Of a stretch of DNA of 64,000 nt, positions 39,647 to 47,595 are shown piece by piece. The translations under genes and the position numbers were made by a program. A model generated the notes under the pieces. The model had not been told where the DNA came from. It saw nothing but the letters and a program-made list of their open reading frames with translations, and did not search any database. Source of the stretch: Glycocaulis alkaliphilus (lineage in GTDB: Bacteria > Pseudomonadota > Alphaproteobacteria > Caulobacterales > Maricaulaceae); assembly GCF_004000605.1 (NCBI RefSeq), contig NZ_CP018911.1:2709001-2773000 (forward strand). The letters are read 5' to 3'. The number at the start of each line of letters is the position of its first letter. Position 1 is the first letter of the stretch.

Positions 39647-40642
39647 CTAACGCGCTTCCAGCTTCAGCTCGATGCGCCGGTTGCGGGCATGGTCGGCCTC
39701 GGTGCGCCCGCGCGATATGGGATAGTGTTCGCCCAGCCCCGCCGCCATCAGCCGATTGGCCGGCACGCCTTCGGCCACCAGCCAGTTGATGACCGATAGA
39801 GAGCGCGCGGTGGAGAGCTCCCAGTTGGAGGAGAACTGCGCGGAGGGTCCGAGCGGGCGCACATCGGTGTGCCCGTCCACCCGGATCACCCATTCAATAT
39901 CGTCCGGGATTTCGCGGGTGAGCTGCTGGATGGCGGCGGCGATAGGGCGCAAACCCTCCTGCCCTTCGGGCGATAGCTCGGCAGAGGCGCTATCGAACAG
40001 CACATCGGTCTCGAAGACAAAGCGGTCGCCCACCACGCGCACGCCGGAGCGATTGCCGAGTATCTCCACCAGACGCCCGAAGAATTCCGAACGATACTGC
40101 GACAGGCGCGCGACCTCGCTGGCCAGCGCCGCATTGAGCCGCGTGCCGAGATTGATGACTTGCGTCTCCAGCTCGGCTTCGCGCGCTTCGGAGGCGTCCA
40201 GCGCGGCGTTCAGGCGCGCCAGTTCCATGCGCAATATCTCCATCTGTTCAGACAGCATGGCGATGGTGAGCTGCGCCTCCTCGGACAGCTCTTCGGCCTC
40301 GTCGAGTTGTTCGCCAAGCGCGGATATGCGCGCGGTTGTCGCCTCCAGCTGTTCGGTTAGGCTTTCATTCTCCGCCGTCAGCGTGCTGACCCGCAAGGTG
40401 AGCGCCGCGTTCTCGGCCTCGGCCATGTTCAGCTCGTTGGCGATCTGGGCGAGGCGCGCATTGAGATCGGCCAGCTGTTCATCACGGCCCGTCAGCGCCG
40501 TGGAAAGCGCGTACTGCCCGGTCACGAACACGGCGAGCAGGAAGACGATGACCAGCAGCAGGGTTGCCAGCGCATCGACAAAGCCCGGCCAGTAATCGCC
40601 GCTATCGGTCTCGCGTAATTGCTGCAGGCGGGAAAGCGCCAT
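39647..40642 (-). CDS. MotB-like protein: TM helix, long coiled coil, OmpA domain
   Basis: A 331-residue protein. One membrane helix (about 21-46) begins with Asp23 in PGFVDALATLLLVIVF, the position of the ion-binding Asp in MotB/TolR/ExbD-type stators. Residues 50-185 are a long coiled coil (LNARLAQIANELNMAEAENAAL and on). The C-terminal OmpA/peptidoglycan-binding domain (about 205-330) has FDSASAELSPEGQ, VDGHTD and NRRIEL. It starts three bases after the MotA/TolQ-like gene, so the two act as one complex in the inner membrane. It is not next to flagellar genes. What it drives is unknown. Confidence 0.85.
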   Translation of the reverse strand: MALSRLQQLRETDSGDYWPGFVDALATLLLVIVFLLAVFVTGQYALSTALTGRDEQLADLNARLAQIANELNMAEAENAALTLRVSTLTAENESLTEQLEATTARISALGEQLDEAEELSEEAQLTIAMLSEQMEILRMELARLNAALDASEAREAELETQVINLGTRLNAALASEVARLSQYRSEFFGRLVEILGNRSGVRVVGDRFVFETDVLFDSASAELSPEGQEGLRPIAAAIQQLTREIPDDIEWVIRVDGHTDVRPLGPSAQFSSNWELSTARSLSVINWLVAEGVPANRLMAAGLGEHYPISRGRTEADHARNRRIELKLEAR

Positions 40643-40645
40643 GGC

Positions 40646-41659
40646 CTATGGGTCCCGGCGGTTGAGCCGGGCCTGCGCTTCCAGCGCACGCACCAGCACC
40701 TTGATCTCGTCACGCAGGAGGCGCGCGGCCTCCCGGTTGGCCTCTGCCGCGTCATCGGCAAAGCGCGAGAGCGTCACTTCCAGCTGGCGCGAATGGCGCT
40801 CCATGGTGGAGGCAAGCCGGTCCACCGTGTCTGCGGTCTGTTCCAGCAATGCGCCGACATAGGCGCTGGAGCTGTCGCCCTCGCCTGCGCCCACCGGGCC
40901 GGCGGCAGACAGGCGCGAGATGGAGGACAGCCATTCCTCGATCTCGTTATAGAAACGGTTCTGCGCCCGGCTCGCCTGCAATTCCAGAAAGCCGATGATG
41001 AGAGAACCCGCCAGACCGAAGAGCGAGGAGGCAAAGGCTGTGCCCATGCCCTGTATCGGGTCTTCAATGGCCGCCATCAGGCGCGCCGCTTCCACCTCGC
41101 CCGCACCGGATGAGGTGGCAGACACAGCCCGCACCGCCTCGCCCACATCGGAGACGACAAGCAGCAGGCCGTAGAACGTGCCAAGCAGGCCCAGAAAGAT
41201 CAGAAGCCGGCCGAAATAGCGGGTAAACGCGCCGCTTTCGGCCATGCGCGCGGCCACCGAATCCAGCACCACGCGGGCCGAGGCTGCCGACAGGCGCGCA
41301 CGCCCGTCCGCCGCATCAGTGATGAGGGCGGCCATGGGCGCAATGAGGGCGGGCGGATTACCGAGCTGGTCGGGGTGGGCGCTGTCGCGCAATTTCACCA
41401 GCCAGCGTGCGCTGGGACCAATCGCGAGCGCCTGCTGGAAGGTGTAGAGAATGCCGATCAGCAAAACGCCAAGGATCACGCCATTAATGGCGGCATTGGC
41501 CTGGAAGGCGGTGATCAGCGGTTCGTGCAGGACGACTGCCAGCGCCGCCACCACGGCGAGGAACACCATCATCCAGACGATGTACTGGCCGGGGCCGGTA
41601 AAGCGCACCTTGCGCGGCTGCGGGGTTTCGGGCGGCAAAGGCAGATCGCGTGAAGGCAT
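40646..41659 (-). CDS. MotA/TolQ/ExbB-family proton channel protein
   Basis: A 337-residue membrane protein. Membrane segments are at about 26-45, 57-76, 150-170 and 205-227, the last two forming the channel pair with FLGLLGTFYGLLLVVSDVG and GMGTAFASSLFGLAGSLIIGFLELQ, typical of MotA/TolQ. A C-terminal helical tail of about 100 residues contains EQTADTVDRLASTMERHSRQLE. It is the first gene of a pair with the MotB-like protein. Together they should convert ion flow into mechanical work on the envelope. Confidence 0.86.
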   Translation of the reverse strand: MPSRDLPLPPETPQPRKVRFTGPGQYIVWMMVFLAVVAALAVVLHEPLITAFQANAAINGVILGVLLIGILYTFQQALAIGPSARWLVKLRDSAHPDQLGNPPALIAPMAALITDAADGRARLSAASARVVLDSVAARMAESGAFTRYFGRLLIFLGLLGTFYGLLLVVSDVGEAVRAVSATSSGAGEVEAARLMAAIEDPIQGMGTAFASSLFGLAGSLIIGFLELQASRAQNRFYNEIEEWLSSISRLSAAGPVGAGEGDSSSAYVGALLEQTADTVDRLASTMERHSRQLEVTLSRFADDAAEANREAARLLRDEIKVLVRALEAQARLNRRDP

Positions 41660-41752
41660 GTATGAGCTGTCCCTCTGTTCCGGCAGGGGTCAAGGCATGA
41701 CCCGTTTGACCATCAGAGACAAGCTTCTTGGCTGTTTTTGGGCGAACGCCGC

Positions 41753-42550
41753 CTATTTGCCGACTTGGGCCAGCCGCTTTTTCAGCTCGCCGAAGACGAA
41801 CTCGTTACCGGCCACGATATGCCCGGTCTCCAGCACATCGCCAGAGCCGTCCAGCGAGCCGGCATAGCCGCCCGCCTCGCGCACCAGCACGATGCCGGCT
41901 GCAATGTCCCAGGCTTTCAGGCCGCGCTCGAAGAAACCATCAAACCGGCCCGCCGCCACCCACGCCAGATCGAGCGAAGCCGCGCCATAGCGCCGGATTC
42001 CAGCCGTATGGGGCATGATGGCGTGCAGCTCGGTGAGGAATTTGGCATGGCCGGACTTGCCAGCGAACGGCATGCCGGTGGCGATCACGCACTCATCGAA
42101 ATGTTCGCGGCCAGACACGCGCAGGCGGCGGTCATTCATATAGGCGCCGCGGCCCTTTTCGGCGTGGAAGAAATCGTCGGTGGCGGGATTGTAGACAATG
42201 CCCGCAATCAGCTCGCCCTCGCGCTCCAGCGCCACCGAGACCGCAAAATGCGGCTGGCCGTGCAGGAAATTGGTGGTGCCGTCCAGCGGATCGACGATCC
42301 AGCGGTGGGACTTGTCAGTCCCCTCCACCAGCCCGCGCTCTTCCATCAGGAAGCTGTAGCCGGGCCGGGCTTTTGAGAGCTCCTCAAAGAGGATTTCCTC
42401 GGCCTTTGCGTCCGCCGTGGACACAAAATCGGCCGGGCCCTTCTTGGAGACCTGCAGATGCTCCACCTCGCCGAAATCGCGCGCGAGCTTGCGGCCCGCC
42501 TTGCGCACGGCGCCGGTCATCACCTGCATGAGGGCAGAAACTTGAGCCAA
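41753..42550 (-). CDS. suhB: Inositol monophosphatase family protein (SuhB-like)
   Basis: A 265-residue Mg-dependent phosphatase. Metal site 1 is in WIVDPLDGTTNFLHG, the Glu in MEERG and the final Asp in KAWDIAAG. SuhB also binds RNA polymerase factors in some bacteria; that is not shown here. The first codon in this frame is TTG at 42550, two bases after the efp stop; ATG at 42529 is an alternative start. The alignment of SALMQVMTGAVRKAGRKL with homologues favours the longer form. Confidence 0.9.
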   Translation of the reverse strand: MAQVSALMQVMTGAVRKAGRKLARDFGEVEHLQVSKKGPADFVSTADAKAEEILFEELSKARPGYSFLMEERGLVEGTDKSHRWIVDPLDGTTNFLHGQPHFAVSVALEREGELIAGIVYNPATDDFFHAEKGRGAYMNDRRLRVSGREHFDECVIATGMPFAGKSGHAKFLTELHAIMPHTAGIRRYGAASLDLAWVAAGRFDGFFERGLKAWDIAAGIVLVREAGGYAGSLDGSGDVLETGHIVAGNEFVFGELKKRLAQVGK

Positions 42551-42551
42551 A

Positions 42552-43130
42552 TCAGAAGCTTCCCATTTCGGCGCGGCGCACGTAAGAGCCGTCCTCAGTG
42601 GCGACGATTACGCGCTCTCCCACGCCCACGAAGGGCGGCACGGCAGAGCGGATATTCCCGCTGAGAATGGCCGGCTTGTAGGAATTGGCCGCCGTCTGGC
42701 CCTTGACCACCGGCTCGGTGTCTATCACCTCCAGCTCGACATGCTGGGGCAGCTCAACGCCGATCGGCTTGTCTTCATAGAGCTCGACCACCACCATCAT
42801 GCCATCGGTCAGATAGGCTGCGCGCTCCTCACCGACGAAATCGATGTGCAGCGAGATCTGCTCATAGCTTTCGGTATTCATGAACACCAGCATCTCGCCC
42901 TCGGCGTAGAGATACTGATAATCGCGCTGGTCGAGGCGCACGCGCTCCACCTTGTCTGCAGAGCGGAAGCGCTCGTTGAGCTTGCGGCCATCAAGGATGT
43001 TTTTCAGCTCGACCTGGGCGAACGCGCCGCCCTTGCCGGGCTTCACATGGTCGGCTTTCACAGCCGTCCACAGTGTCTCCTGGTGCTTGATCACCATGCC
43101 CGGCTTGATTTCGTTACCGTTGATTTTCAT
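42552..43130 (-). CDS. efp: Translation elongation factor P
   Basis: A 192-residue factor that rescues ribosomes stalled at polyproline. The first domain has the loop PGKGGAF with Lys33 at the tip, the place modified by EpmA-type enzymes in some bacteria. The OB domains carry [22 protein letters not shown] and an end rich in V/I. It is directly followed by the SuhB-like gene. Confidence 0.96.
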   Translation of the reverse strand: MKINGNEIKPGMVIKHQETLWTAVKADHVKPGKGGAFAQVELKNILDGRKLNERFRSADKVERVRLDQRDYQYLYAEGEMLVFMNTESYEQISLHIDFVGEERAAYLTDGMMVVVELYEDKPIGVELPQHVELEVIDTEPVVKGQTAANSYKPAILSGNIRSAVPPFVGVGERVIVATEDGSYVRRAEMGSF

Positions 43131-43265
43131 CGCAAAGCGCCCTGCTGACCCCTCAAATGCGCGCGCCTGCGCGCCAAGGGGCGTGACCTCATCAAATCGG
43201 GCGCGGGTGTATCAGCGCCAGCGTCATGCGGCAAGGCTGGTGGGGAGTGGGGTCAGGGTGGCAAT

Positions 43266-44039
43266 CTAGCCTTCCAAGAGCTCCAAGCGGGGACGGTACC
43301 CGCCACTACCCGCAAAAGAACACGAAACACGCGTCCAACTCTGCCGGCCTGAGTTCTCAAAACCAACGTAGGCTTCAATATAATTCTCTCTCTCCAGACT
43401 AAACCGGAGGAGGCTATCCCGATAATGTGAACTCGTGGCGAAACGATCCCTTACCGCGTTTCGGCAAGCCGTTCGCTGACGACTGGACCGCTCAACGCCC
43501 TCAAGAACATTTCGTGTGTTCGCCACAGCATCGCCGTCTCGGAAACCATGCTCGATTATCCAAGCGTTTTCCAGCGCGCGCGTCGATCCAGACCCTCGCA
43601 GTCGCCCACGCACAGTTACGCGCGTACCATACCAGACCGGCAGAGTGTGGCGATCAAGGGCCGGCAGACCGCCGGTTGCAAGGCGGTGGTCTGAAAACCT
43701 CACCTGCAGACCATTTCGCCTCCCGTAGTCCGATAGCGTTCCGACTTCATCCTGAGAGGTTATTTCAGCCCGCGCGGGGTATCTGTTGTCCCAGATGATA
43801 TAGTGGTTTGAATTTGCAATTACGATGGTGCCGGTGACGTGAACAAACTTGCCGCCACACCTTTCCCTGCACGAAAAGTAATCAGATGAATCGACGCTTC
43901 TGACGTGTATCGTTCCGTCATCATCGATCTTTGTAACATGCTGGGGGCTTCCGCAGGCCGTCACCGTGAGAGCGCAAACGGCCACTTTGACGAAGTTGCA
44001 CAGAACTCGCTTTTGCACCGCATTTATCCATAAAATCAT
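43266..44039 (-). CDS. Putative lipoprotein of unknown function, low GC
   Basis: A 257-residue protein with a lipobox (ALTVTAC, Cys29), so probably an envelope lipoprotein. The mature part contains IVIANSNHYIIWDNRYPA and GTRVTVRGRLRGSG, which look like a small beta-barrel (OB-like) region, and six or more further Cys. I do not recognise the family. GC is low for this chromosome: 30 of 60 bases at 43381-43440. Its ATG overlaps the stop of the GH108 gene by four bases, and GH108 has an unusual end, which suggests insertion of foreign DNA there. Confidence 0.65.
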   Translation of the reverse strand: MILWINAVQKRVLCNFVKVAVCALTVTACGSPQHVTKIDDDGTIHVRSVDSSDYFSCRERCGGKFVHVTGTIVIANSNHYIIWDNRYPARAEITSQDEVGTLSDYGRRNGLQVRFSDHRLATGGLPALDRHTLPVWYGTRVTVRGRLRGSGSTRALENAWIIEHGFRDGDAVANTRNVLEGVERSSRQRTACRNAVRDRFATSSHYRDSLLRFSLERENYIEAYVGFENSGRQSWTRVSCSFAGSGGYRPRLELLEG

Positions 44040-44554
44040 AATGTTGACGTGTAGCTATACGACACAGAAAGCGTCCCCATCAAGCGACGTGACCAGCCAA
44101 GGCCGAAGGTGCGGAAATGGGCCAGACTGGCGTAGAGCACCATGCGCCGGGCGGCGATCTCGGTGACAAGGGCTGCGGGCCGGGCTGATGCCACGGCGGC
44201 AATCGTCACCGGGCCGATCCGGCCATCTGACGCAACGCCCACCGCCTCCTGCAGCAGGCGCACAGCCCGGCCGACCCCGTGATTGACGGCCGCATCAAAC
44301 ACGATGAAGGCCACCGGCCCCGGCAGCTCATCGCACCGGCAGCTATCCCAGTAGCGCGCCTTGTAGATCTCGCCCGCCTCACCCTTCGTCAGCGCGCGCA
44401 CATCGGCCTTCGTCACGCTGCGCCCGCGCCAGCTTTGCAGCGTGGCCAGCGTGATGCCAAAATTGGTCGCGCCGCCGGGGTCTTCGGGATGGTCGACATA
44501 GCCGCCCTCATGGAGCAGCACATGGGCGAGGGCTTGGGCGAAAGCGTCAGACAT
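44036..44554 (-). CDS. GH108-family muramidase, atypical C-terminus
   Basis: A 172-residue lysozyme-like protein. The catalytic Glu16 is in LLHEGGYVDHPEDPGGATNFGITLATL, and the family block KARYWDSCRCDELPGPVAFIVFDAAVNHGVGRAVRLLQEA is complete. Such enzymes cut peptidoglycan and occur in phages and secretion systems. The protein ends LSVSYSYTSTL, which is unlike the usual basic C-terminus, and this end lies where GC drops into the lipoprotein gene. No other phage gene is nearby. GGAG precedes the ATG. Confidence 0.88.
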   Translation of the reverse strand: MSDAFAQALAHVLLHEGGYVDHPEDPGGATNFGITLATLQSWRGRSVTKADVRALTKGEAGEIYKARYWDSCRCDELPGPVAFIVFDAAVNHGVGRAVRLLQEAVGVASDGRIGPVTIAAVASARPAALVTEIAARRMVLYASLAHFRTFGLGWSRRLMGTLSVSYSYTSTL

Positions 44555-44605
44555 GGGGAGAGCTCCGGCGGGACAGGATCATCAGGCCCGCCAGTATGCG
44601 CCCCT

Positions 44606-45781
44606 TTAATCCCCAGCCGGATTGAGCCGGTATCTGTCCGCCATTCCGGAGATCGCCTCGGCTTCCAGCCGGGTCAGCGTGTCATGGGTAAAGAGCTCTT
44701 CCAGCTGGGCTTCCAGACGGTCGCGCTGGGGGTCGTCTTCCAGCGAGTTATCCCGCGGATAGCCCGCCCGCCTGACCCACACATAGGCCTGTTCCATATT
44801 GCGCAGCACGCCCCGGCCCGTGGCCAGCGCGCCCGCATAGAGGAACTGGGCCTGCGCATCGCCCGCTTCGGCGCCGCGCCGCGCCCAGGCGGCGGCATTC
44901 TGATAGTCCCCGTTCGTGCTTTCAGCGTCCTGCATCAGAATGAGGGCATAATCGCCCATCGCGGCTGGCAGGCCCATCTCGGCAGCATGGCGCAGCAGGG
45001 TGCGGCCTGCCGCATCGTCGGCTGGCCCGCCCTCGCCGGTAATCAGCATCACGCCGGCAATGGCCGCAGACGGCGCATCACCGGCCTCGGCGGCGCGCAC
45101 ATACCATATCCGGGCCAGCGCAGGGTCATTCGGCCCGTGTACCCAGTCATCAAGCGCCGCCGCATAGGCGGCCATGGCGCGCGGCAGGCCTGCCTCTGCC
45201 GCCAGCCTGAGCCAGTCCATGGCCAGCGCCGCCTGTCCCGGATCGCCGGTTTCACGCAGGAAGCTGCCAAATTCATAAGCCGCGCGCGCATCACCGGTTT
45301 CAGCTGCCTGGCTGAGGAATTCGCGCGCCTGAAACGGCTCCAGCCCGCCCCGGCGTTCAGCCGCGAGCGACGCCAGAATGATGAGCGCGTCAATATCGTC
45401 CTGCTCGCCCGCCCGGCGCAGCCAGCGCACAGCGCCCCTTTCATCGGCCGTGCCCGAAAGCCCGTGCAGAAGGATATGACCGGCCAGCGTGGCGCCGCGC
45501 GGCTCGCCGGCGGCGGCAGCACGCTCGGCATGCACGCGCGCGCTCAGATAATCGCCGGTGATATAGGCCGCCGATGCCCGCGCCATGGCCTGATCGGACG
45601 GGCTGCGCTCTTCAATCGCTTCACCAGAGCGGTCGCGCTCGGCCTCTTCAGCCAGCCCCGGCGGCAAGGCCGGTTCCTGGCCCACGGCCAGCGGGGCGCT
45701 CACGCACAGCAGTGCTAGCGCGCCGAGAGCAGCGCTCCAAAGGCCCGCACCGCCTCCACCGGACCGGCCGGATGGTTCCAC
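44606..45781 (-). CDS. Exported Sel1-like repeat protein
   Basis: A protein of about 391 residues with a signal peptide (SAALGALALLCVSAPLAVGQ) and about seven Sel1-type repeats, for example YEFGSFLRETGDPGQAALAMDWLRLAAEAGLPRAMAAYA in pieces. These alpha-solenoids bind other proteins. The frame is open to 45868, but a GTG at 45781 is the first start that places the signal peptide properly; its position is uncertain. The gene begins inside the end of thiE. Confidence 0.78.
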   Translation of the reverse strand: MEPSGRSGGGGAGLWSAALGALALLCVSAPLAVGQEPALPPGLAEEAERDRSGEAIEERSPSDQAMARASAAYITGDYLSARVHAERAAAAGEPRGATLAGHILLHGLSGTADERGAVRWLRRAGEQDDIDALIILASLAAERRGGLEPFQAREFLSQAAETGDARAAYEFGSFLRETGDPGQAALAMDWLRLAAEAGLPRAMAAYAAALDDWVHGPNDPALARIWYVRAAEAGDAPSAAIAGVMLITGEGGPADDAAGRTLLRHAAEMGLPAAMGDYALILMQDAESTNGDYQNAAAWARRGAEAGDAQAQFLYAGALATGRGVLRNMEQAYVWVRRAGYPRDNSLEDDPQRDRLEAQLEELFTHDTLTRLEAEAISGMADRYRLNPAGD

Positions 45782-46338
45782 ACCCCGCCTGATACCGCGA
45801 TGAAATCCGCACCCGCCTCGATCACCGGACTGGCATTCTCCGGCGTTATCCCGCCAATCGCTACGCATGGCACCTCAAAGACTTCACTCCACCACTCGAT
45901 GAGCTCCACAGAAGCCGACGCCTTGGGCGATTTCGTGGCAGTGGGGAACATCGCGCCGAACGCGACATAGTCTGCGCCTTTTTCCGCCGCTGTCATCGCC
46001 AGATGGCGGCTGTCATGGCAGGTCACGCCGACAATGCCGGTCTTGCCCAGCGCAGCGCGCGCCTCAGCATACGGCGCGTCCTCCTGACCGATATGCACCC
46101 CGTCCATGGCGTAATGGACAGCGAGGTCCGGCCGGTCATTCATCAGAACCGATACGCCATGACGCTTTGCAGCCTTCACCAGCGGCGGGATCAGGCCCGG
46201 CAACTGGTTTTCGGGCTGATCCTTGAGGCGTATCTGCAGGACGCTTGCCACGCCCTCGGCCAGAACACTGTCCAGCAGCTCGGCGAAACCGGCATCGATG
46301 CGCGGCGGGGTGAGAAGATAAAGCTGGCAGTTCGACAT
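45715..46338 (-). CDS. thiE: Thiamine-phosphate synthase
   Basis: A 207-residue enzyme that joins the pyrimidine and thiazole halves of thiamine. The motifs SVLMNDRPDLAVHYAMDGVHIGQED, YVAFGAMFPTATKSPKAS and CVAIGGITPENA are present. The ATG at 46338 (MSNCQLYLLTPPRID) is preferred; the frame is open 56 codons further without family sequence. No TPP riboswitch is recognisable in the short leader. No other thi gene is in the window. Confidence 0.93.
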   Translation of the reverse strand: MSNCQLYLLTPPRIDAGFAELLDSVLAEGVASVLQIRLKDQPENQLPGLIPPLVKAAKRHGVSVLMNDRPDLAVHYAMDGVHIGQEDAPYAEARAALGKTGIVGVTCHDSRHLAMTAAEKGADYVAFGAMFPTATKSPKASASVELIEWWSEVFEVPCVAIGGITPENASPVIEAGADFIAVSGGVWNHPAGPVEAVRAFGALLSAR

Positions 46339-46524
46339 AAGATTGCCCGATACACGGTTTGCGGGAAAACGAAAATCTAACAGGCATTTAGAAAATTGCG
46401 CCCGTTCATAATTTTCTTTTTCCCTGCCACAAAAATGCCTGCTACCACACTGAGCATCCTGTTTGCCAGTCGTGGCGGCTGGATATCGGGGGGGATGAAT
46501 CCCCATTACCTTTTGGAGACTTTC

Positions 46525-46965
46525 ATGATTGCCAGAACTGTTGCTTGCGCTGCCTTTGCCGCGCTGGCCATGGGCGCTGCTGCGTCCGCCCAGAACTACT
46601 CGCTGAACCCCAATTTCGGCACGTTTTCGCTCAATGCAGGCTTCCTGCCTGATCCCTACACCGTCAACGTCGTCGCTGGCGGCAGTATCAACGCCAACCG
46701 CCTGGGCTCGGACTGCGTTGGCTCGATCTCTGACGCGCCGGACGTTCGCCTGAACTTCAATGGCGGCCGCATCTCCATCGGTGCTGAATCGAACTCCGAC
46801 ACCACCATCGTCGTCAACGGCCCGGATGGCCGCTGGTACTGCAATGACGATTTCGACGGTCTGAACCCGCGCGTCACCCTGTCCGGCTCCGGCCAGTACG
46901 ATATCTGGGTCGGCACCTATTCGGGCGGCACGGCCAATGCGGTGGTCTACTTCACCGAGTACTAG
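46525..46965 (+). CDS. Small exported protein of a beta-sandwich type, function unknown
   Basis: A 146-residue protein with a signal peptide (MIARTVACAAFAALAMGAAASAQ). The rest is beta-rich with two Cys (SDCVG and WYCNDD) that may form a disulphide, and the phrases TTIVVNGPDGRWYCNDDF and SGQYDIWVGTYSGG. Similar modules occur in alphaproteobacterial periplasmic proteins; I cannot name a function. TGGAGA is upstream. A terminator follows at once. Confidence 0.78.
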   Translation: MIARTVACAAFAALAMGAAASAQNYSLNPNFGTFSLNAGFLPDPYTVNVVAGGSINANRLGSDCVGSISDAPDVRLNFNGGRISIGAESNSDTTIVVNGPDGRWYCNDDFDGLNPRVTLSGSGQYDIWVGTYSGGTANAVVYFTEY

Positions 46966-46994
46966 GTTCGGGTTTTACCCAAACCTGAAACGCG

Positions 46995-47021
46995 AAAGGC
47001 CCGGCATTGCCGGGCCTTTTT
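46995..47021. terminator. Bidirectional terminator between convergent genes
   Basis: AAAGGCCCGGC (46995-47005) pairs with GCCGGGCCTTT (47009-47019) around a 3-base loop, with T after it on the plus strand. It lies 29 bases after the exported-protein stop and touches the stop of the minus-strand gene that follows. Confidence 0.9.
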
Positions 47022-47595
47022 AGTCTGCCTCTGTCTTTTTCATGATGCCGATGGTTCTTACGTAAATAAGAAAAGCAACTAAAGCTGAAATAAAAGCGCC
47101 TAACAGCGTAAAACCCAAATTTTCCAACCTTCTTTCTAAGGCCGCTCTTTCATTCTCTAGCCTAAATATTTCTATCACAATTTGGGCATCCGATTCAGAT
47201 AATGACGCAATTCTTTGCAGTCTTTCATTTTCTGCTGTAATTCTTTCCAGCTCAAGCTGTTCACGCGTTAACTGAGAGCGGGTCTGCCGTACCGCTTCTT
47301 GGAGGCTGTTTAAACCTTCGACAATATATGAAAATTCATCGTCAACCGACCGAGGTGCATTTCGTTCTGATATCTGCTCAGACGCTATTCTCTGCTCGAG
47401 AATCTGTTGCTCCCTAGCAGACAGGATCAGGTTGACTGTTGAAACAGTTAGCCAAGTGGCGATGCTACAAGCAATGAGCAGAGCACCCACCTGCATCTCA
47501 GTGGTGACAGCGAAGTATCGAACCGTTCCGTCAGATTTGTGGTAAATCTGACGATCAGGGAAGCGCTCTTTTACTATTCTGCCGATACCGAACAT
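47020..47595 (-). CDS. Two-TM coiled-coil protein with DUF5930-like N-terminus, low GC
   Basis: A 191-residue protein. ATG at 47595 has GGAGA upstream, and translation begins inside the aldolase gene. Residues 5-60 (RIVKERFPDRQIYHKSDGTV, then a membrane segment 36-58) resemble the N-terminal DUF5930 region of alphaproteobacterial M23 peptidoglycan peptidases. Residues 60-160 are a coiled coil, and a second membrane segment is at 163-182. No peptidase domain follows. It may be a decoy or partner of such a peptidase, but this is inference. GC is very low, 24 of 60 bases at 47101-47160. Confidence 0.72.
   Translation of the reverse strand: MFGIGRIVKERFPDRQIYHKSDGTVRYFAVTTEMQVGALLIACSIATWLTVSTVNLILSAREQQILEQRIASEQISERNAPRSVDDEFSYIVEGLNSLQEAVRQTRSQLTREQLELERITAENERLQRIASLSESDAQIVIEIFRLENERAALERRLENLGFTLLGAFISALVAFLIYVRTIGIMKKTEAD

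Noticed and set aside
39647-41659. Zorya-type anti-phage system (ZorA/ZorB)
   Set aside because: The MotA/OmpA pair resembles ZorAB in domains, but the channel protein has only about 100 residues after its last membrane helix, and no ZorC, ZorD or ZorE helicase or nuclease gene is adjacent; neighbours are suhB and efp.
44036-44554. GH108 gene as sign of a prophage
   Set aside because: No capsid, tail, terminase or integrase genes are nearby; a lone muramidase does not prove a prophage.
46339-46524. TPP riboswitch before thiE
   Set aside because: The leader is short and I could not find the conserved THI-box elements.
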